Shown piece after piece: positions 60,013-64,000 of a stretch of 64,000 nucleotides of DNA (the stretch's first letter is position 1; each line of letters starts with the position of its first letter). The position numbers and the translations under genes were made by a program. The stretch is from Pseudomonas extremorientalis (GTDB lineage: Bacteria > Pseudomonadota > Gammaproteobacteria > Pseudomonadales > Pseudomonadaceae), in NCBI RefSeq assembly GCF_001870465.1, contig NZ_MDGK01000041.1:145666-209665 (forward strand), written 5' to 3'. The notes below the pieces were generated by a model, which ran no database searches, was not told where the DNA came from, and saw only the letters and a list, made by a program, of their open reading frames with translations.

Positions 60013-62514
60013 TTACCACTGATAGGTTGCGCTCGCCTGCACAGTGCGCTGCGAGCCATACCAGCACCACGAATAGGAGTAGCAGGACGCGACATACTCT
60101 TTATTCGCCAGGTTGGTGGCATTGAGCGCCAGGCGCAGGTTGTCCTTTAGGCTGGTGATGTTGGGGATGTCGTAGTGCACGGCGGCATCGAACAAGGTGT
60201 AGCCCGGCACCTTGAGGGTGTTGGCGGTATCGCCCCACGAAGACCCGACATAACGCGCGCCCGCACCCGCGCCGAAGCCCTTGAGGTGACCATCGTGGAA
60301 GGTGTAGTCAGCCCATGCCGACGCAGTGTGGCGCGGCACGCCGTAGGTGGTGGTGCCTTCGGCGGCGATGGCCGGACCTACGCCGATATCGCTGATGGGC
60401 GCGTACCGCACGGTGTTGTTGGATTTGCTGATGCGGTTGTCCAGGTACGCGTAGGCCGCCGTGATGTCGAGGTTGTCGTTGAGGCTGGCCTTGCCTTCCA
60501 GCTCGAAGCCACGGGATTGCACTTCGCCGTCCTGGCTCTGGCAGCGCCCGGTGCCGCACAGGTGAGTGGGGTCCGGGTCGGTGGTGAGCACGTTGGTCTG
60601 GCGCAGGTCGAAGATGGCCGCAGTGATGAAGCTGTTGCTGCCCGGCGGCTGGTACTTGATGCCGATTTCATACTGCTTGCCTTCCGTCGGCTTGAACACC
60701 GAGCCGCCGTAACCGGTACCCGATTGCGGGTTGAACGACTCCGCATAACTGGCATACGGCGCCAGGCCATTATCGAAGAGATAGACCAGGCCGATACGAC
60801 CGGTAAACGCCTTGCTGTCCAGGGACGACTCGGATTTGGCGCCGGTGCGCAGGGTCTTGGTGCTGCTGTCGGTGCTGGCCCAGTCATAGCGACCGCCCAG
60901 CAAGAGCACCCATTTGTCCCACTTCATCTGCTCTTGCAGGTACACGCCGGTCTGTTCGCTGCGCGAGGTGCCATCAGTGGTGTAGGCCGGCACCGGGACG
61001 GCTGCGCCATAGACCGGGTTGAAAATATCCAGGGTCGGACCTGCGGTGTACACGCCGGAACCGGACTTGGTGTCGGTGCTGGTGTTCTGGTAGTCGAGGC
61101 CCATCAACAAGGTGTGCTGCAAGGGGCCGGTATCGAATCTGGCCTGCAACTGGTTGTCGAGGGTGTAGGCATCCAGGTCGACATCGCTGGCGATGGTCGA
61201 ACGGCGGATGGTGCGGTAATCCGCCATCAGGTAGTTGTTGTAGAGGCTGCGGTACTGGCCTTCGCTGCGCAGGTAACGCGCATTCTGGCGCACAGTCCAC
61301 ACGTCATCGAAGTGATGCTCGAACGCCCAGCCGATCGAGTAATACTCGCGGTCGCTTTTCTCGAAGTTCTTTTCGCCATCGTAGAAATCCACATCGATGC
61401 TGCGTCCAGTCGGGCTGTGCAGCACCGACCCCCAGGCCGGCACCGAGCCGTAGGAAGCCCCCTTGGGGTCCTTCTGGAAATGCCCGAGCAGGGTCAGCGA
61501 AGTGGCGTCGTCCGGACGCCAGGTAAAGGCGCTGGACAATGACTGACGGCGCGTCTCGGTGTGCTCCACCTGCCCATCGGCATCGTCGAAAAGCCCGGCC
61601 ACACGGTAGGAATACACACCCTGATCATCCAGGGGGCCACTCAAGTCGAAGGTGGTGCGCTTCTTGCTGAAGGTGCCGTATTCCACGCCCACTTCATGAA
61701 ACGGCGTGTCCAGCGGGCGCTTGCTGACCATGTTGATGACCCCGCTCGGCGTGCCCTGCCCGTACAGCACCGACGCCGGGCCGCGCAGCACTTCCACGCG
61801 TTCCAGATCGAAGGCGTCTTTCTGCGGCAAGGCGTCACGGCTCGACGGCATGCGCAGGCCATCGAGGTAGGTGGCCGGGGAGAAACCGCGGATGGTCAGT
61901 TGATCGAGACGCGATGCGGTGGCGCCACGGGTTTCCGGGATGACGGCGGCGCTGTAGCGCAGGATCTGGTTGAGGCTCTCGGCGTTCTGCGCACGCATCT
62001 GGTCTTTGGTGACGATGGAAATCGACTGCGGGGTTTCGATCAGCGCGGTGTCGGTCTTGGTACCCGACAAGCTGCGCGTGGCCACATAGCCGGCCACCGG
62101 CCCGGTCGGGCTTTCGGCCTGGTACGCGCCGCTGATGGTGGTGACCTGGAGTTCCATGGCGCCACCGTTATCCGGGATGGCTTCGAGGCGGTAGCGGTCG
62201 GCGGAAATCTTCAAGGCTTGCAGGCCGCTGCCGGCGAGCAATTGGCTCAGTGCCACGTCGGTGTCGTATTGCCCGCTCAAACCCTTGCTGCGCTTGCCCC
62301 GGGTCAGGCCCGCATCGAAGGCCAGCACCAGACCCGCCTGCTCGACCAGGCTATTGAGTGCCTGGCTCAAGTCACCCGCAGGAATCGAGAAACGGCGCAG
62401 CGCGCTGCTGCTCTCTTCGGCATAGGAGGATTGGACGGTCAACAACGGCACGGCGGCAAAAGCCATCGCCACTGACAGAGCCAGTGGGTGCAAGGGACGA
62501 GCAAGGCGCGACAT
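60013..62514 (-). CDS. TonB-dependent siderophore receptor with STN signalling domain
   Basis: 833 residues. Signal peptide, then an STN domain (about 40-110, RRFSIPAGDLSQALNSLVEQ), a plug domain (ETPQSISIVTKDQMR, LRGPASVLYGQGTPSGVINMVSKRP) and a 22-strand barrel ending QASATYQW with the usual terminal aromatic. The STN domain normally works with a FecR-type anti-sigma and FecI-type sigma factor for self-induction. None is visible beside it. Ferric siderophore uptake is the likely role; the ligand is unknown. Confidence 0.95.
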   Translation of the reverse strand: MSRLARPLHPLALSVAMAFAAVPLLTVQSSYAEESSSALRRFSIPAGDLSQALNSLVEQAGLVLAFDAGLTRGKRSKGLSGQYDTDVALSQLLAGSGLQALKISADRYRLEAIPDNGGAMELQVTTISGAYQAESPTGPVAGYVATRSLSGTKTDTALIETPQSISIVTKDQMRAQNAESLNQILRYSAAVIPETRGATASRLDQLTIRGFSPATYLDGLRMPSSRDALPQKDAFDLERVEVLRGPASVLYGQGTPSGVINMVSKRPLDTPFHEVGVEYGTFSKKRTTFDLSGPLDDQGVYSYRVAGLFDDADGQVEHTETRRQSLSSAFTWRPDDATSLTLLGHFQKDPKGASYGSVPAWGSVLHSPTGRSIDVDFYDGEKNFEKSDREYYSIGWAFEHHFDDVWTVRQNARYLRSEGQYRSLYNNYLMADYRTIRRSTIASDVDLDAYTLDNQLQARFDTGPLQHTLLMGLDYQNTSTDTKSGSGVYTAGPTLDIFNPVYGAAVPVPAYTTDGTSRSEQTGVYLQEQMKWDKWVLLLGGRYDWASTDSSTKTLRTGAKSESSLDSKAFTGRIGLVYLFDNGLAPYASYAESFNPQSGTGYGGSVFKPTEGKQYEIGIKYQPPGSNSFITAAIFDLRQTNVLTTDPDPTHLCGTGRCQSQDGEVQSRGFELEGKASLNDNLDITAAYAYLDNRISKSNNTVRYAPISDIGVGPAIAAEGTTTYGVPRHTASAWADYTFHDGHLKGFGAGAGARYVGSSWGDTANTLKVPGYTLFDAAVHYDIPNITSLKDNLRLALNATNLANKEYVASCYSYSWCWYGSQRTVQASATYQW

Positions 62515-62767
62515 GGGAAATCCTGCGTAAGGGAGGTTCTATTAACCATGACGGCCATGTCGGGAAATCGGGCAAGGATGCGAGCGATTTTTATTTGGCG
62601 GGCAATTTTGCAATCAGGTTTATCGCTTTTCGGTGTAGCACTTCGGGCTGACTTTTCGCGGTTTTTCCCCCTGCGTAGTGGGCTCTTTCTGAATTTTCCA
62701 ACCGTTCATCCAGCCGCATTTTGCTGCGGCATGCTCCGACGCCTTGCCCTTTGCCGAGACGTCATGG

Positions 62768-64000
62768 ATGACCCACGCTGCCCACATTGCCCTGATCGAA
62801 TTTGAGCTGGATGGCTTTCATCAGAGCCTGGTGATTTATCGCCAGCAGATGAACGCCTGGTATTCGCGCGCGCTGGATTCAGTGAGCCATGCGGCTGACA
62901 TGCCGTCGTTGCTGGGGATTGACCGGGTATTGCGGCTTGGCGATTCGCAGCGTTCGGTGAGCCTTTCCGACACTGACTTTTCGACCGTGACCCGCTGCCC
63001 GATGGGCGGTGAACTGAAGATCGAGAGCAAGTTCGAGTCGGTATATAACGTACCAATCGGCAATATCCCGGTTGAGGTCATCGGCCTGGATGACGGCAGT
63101 TCCAGCGTAATCATGCTGGATGAACAGGGTAAGGGCTCACATCACTGCGCGGCGGGTGGGCGCTATCAGGTGCGGGTGCAGGGCGGTGTTTCCAGCGAGC
63201 AAGTCGACGCGTTGTTTGCCTCCTACGACGGGTTGATGGGGGATCTGCAGCAGTGGCTTCGGGAGCAGTGGTCTGGCTTTAAACCGCACTGGGAGCGCTC
63301 GACCGCCAGTGCGATTGGCAGCGGTCTGTTGGCGGGCAGTTGGGCGGCGATTCACGACGTGTGGGACAGCATCAAGCTGGTACAGGCGATTCTTGAAGAC
63401 CCGATGCAGTTCGCCGAGCAGTTAGGTGATCAAGCCGCCAAGTTGGCACAAGTCGCCACCGATACGCCAAAGGTCATGGAGCAGGCCATGTTGCTGGCCA
63501 GTGACGAGGCGGCGCTGTACCTGATGGTACGCACGGCGATGCTCTGGCTGGACGCATTACCCCCCAGTGAAATGGCCGAGGTAGCGGCAGGGTTTGTGGT
63601 GTCGCTGCTGATTGACCTGGTGATTGGCGCCGTGTTGACCATCGCCTTGCCGGCCGCGGGTGTGGCGTATTTGAGTTTGCGGTTGGTCAAGTATGGAGTG
63701 CGGATTCTTGAGGCGGCGGTGGGTTTTGTTAAGGGTCTTCTTGCGATTCTGACGAAGTTCATGCAAGCGGTGGATCGCTACAAGGCGGTGGCGGTTCGCG
63801 GGGTGGTCGGCGGGCTCAAGCAAGGCACGATGCAGATGCGCTGGAAGGCGCGGCAGAACGCGGTGCTGAAGCAGAAAGAGCATGTGGATGATGTGCCGGT
63901 TTTTGCTCGAAACCCGAATGGGGATGCGGCGGCACCTGCGGACAAGACCGCCACCAACGGCTGCCCGGTGTCGATGGTCACCGGCGAGGAACTCCTGACC
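62768..64000 (+). CDS. Rhs-family polymorphic toxin, N-terminal part (runs off window)
   Basis: 411 codons are open to the window end without a stop. The first 250 residues are soluble. Then come helical segments, including a hydrophobic pair (AAGFVVSLLIDLVIGAVLTI and ALPAAGVAYLSLRLV). The end reads CPVSMVTGEELLT, the opening of the DUF6531/Rhs core that begins the YD-repeat shell. Full-length Rhs proteins are over 1000 residues and carry a variable toxin at the C-terminus. ATG 62768 (MTHAAHIALIEFELDG) is my choice; an in-frame TTG at 62744 is possible. Toxin and immunity genes would lie beyond the window. Confidence 0.82.
   Translation, partial: MTHAAHIALIEFELDGFHQSLVIYRQQMNAWYSRALDSVSHAADMPSLLGIDRVLRLGDSQRSVSLSDTDFSTVTRCPMGGELKIESKFESVYNVPIGNIPVEVIGLDDGSSSVIMLDEQGKGSHHCAAGGRYQVRVQGGVSSEQVDALFASYDGLMGDLQQWLREQWSGFKPHWERSTASAIGSGLLAGSWAAIHDVWDSIKLVQAILEDPMQFAEQLGDQAAKLAQVATDTPKVMEQAMLLASDEAALYLMVRTAMLWLDALPPSEMAEVAAGFVVSLLIDLVIGAVLTIALPAAGVAYLSLRLVKYGVRILEAAVGFVKGLLAILTKFMQAVDRYKAVAVRGVVGGLKQGTMQMRWKARQNAVLKQKEHVDDVPVFARNPNGDAAAPADKTATNGCPVSMVTGEELLT

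Noticed and set aside
62488..62805. A 105-codon frame between the receptor and the Rhs gene
   Set aside because: It overlaps the Rhs start in another frame, has no ribosome site and no protein-like pattern; the 253-bp gap is better seen as promoter space.

Overview
The window looks like a chromosomal segment of a fluorescent pseudomonad (Pseudomonas fluorescens group). The evidence is high GC, dense short-spaced genes, Pseudomonas-type REP inverted repeats (GTGGGAGGGGGCTTGCCCCCGAT and its complement), and a gene order that matches, from memory, the P. aeruginosa PAO1 stretch containing nfuA, cti, metH, cysI, ldcA, dnaQ, rnhA, gloB, mltD and the peptide ABC operon. No rRNA, tRNA, CRISPR or complete insertion sequence was seen.

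Left part (1-11.4 kb): the edge of nadK and a DUF1853 gene, then a B12/cobalt block. Two back-to-back cobalamin riboswitches (about 8.5-9.0 kb) face away from each other. The leftward one leads into cobW, cobN and a ChlI/ChlD-type chelatase gene. The rightward one leads into cbtB, cbtA, cobE and cobM. The chelatase gene carries an A6G slippery site two codons before its stop and a 13-bp stem-loop just after it. A -1 ribosomal frameshift there would fuse the AAA+ part to the VWA part, so one gene could make both the small and medium cobaltochelatase subunits.

Middle part (11.4-36 kb): nfuA, a membrane acyltransferase, the cis/trans fatty acid isomerase cti, the B12-dependent methionine synthase metH (a consumer of the cofactor made next door), a decayed periplasmic sugar-binding protein gene, and cysI with its DUF934 partner. 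A MerR regulator with a clear 19-bp-spacer operator faces an Old Yellow Enzyme gene. Then come poxB, a flavin reductase, LysR and GNAT genes, a lysine/arginine decarboxylase, and the dnaQ-rnhA-methyltransferase / gloB / mltD group.

Right part (36-64 kb): a five-gene YejABEF-type peptide importer with two tandem binding proteins, then accessory genes. These include a 1163-residue protein of unknown family, several regulator/enzyme pairs (AraC/LysE, HxlR/SDR), a secreted RNase T2, and a compact ECF sigma / anti-sigma / periplasmic sensor operon facing a tiny lipoprotein gene across a region with two inverted copies of a 12-bp motif. A PAS-GGDEF cyclase, an STN-type TonB siderophore receptor, and the start of an Rhs-type polymorphic toxin gene that runs off the window follow.
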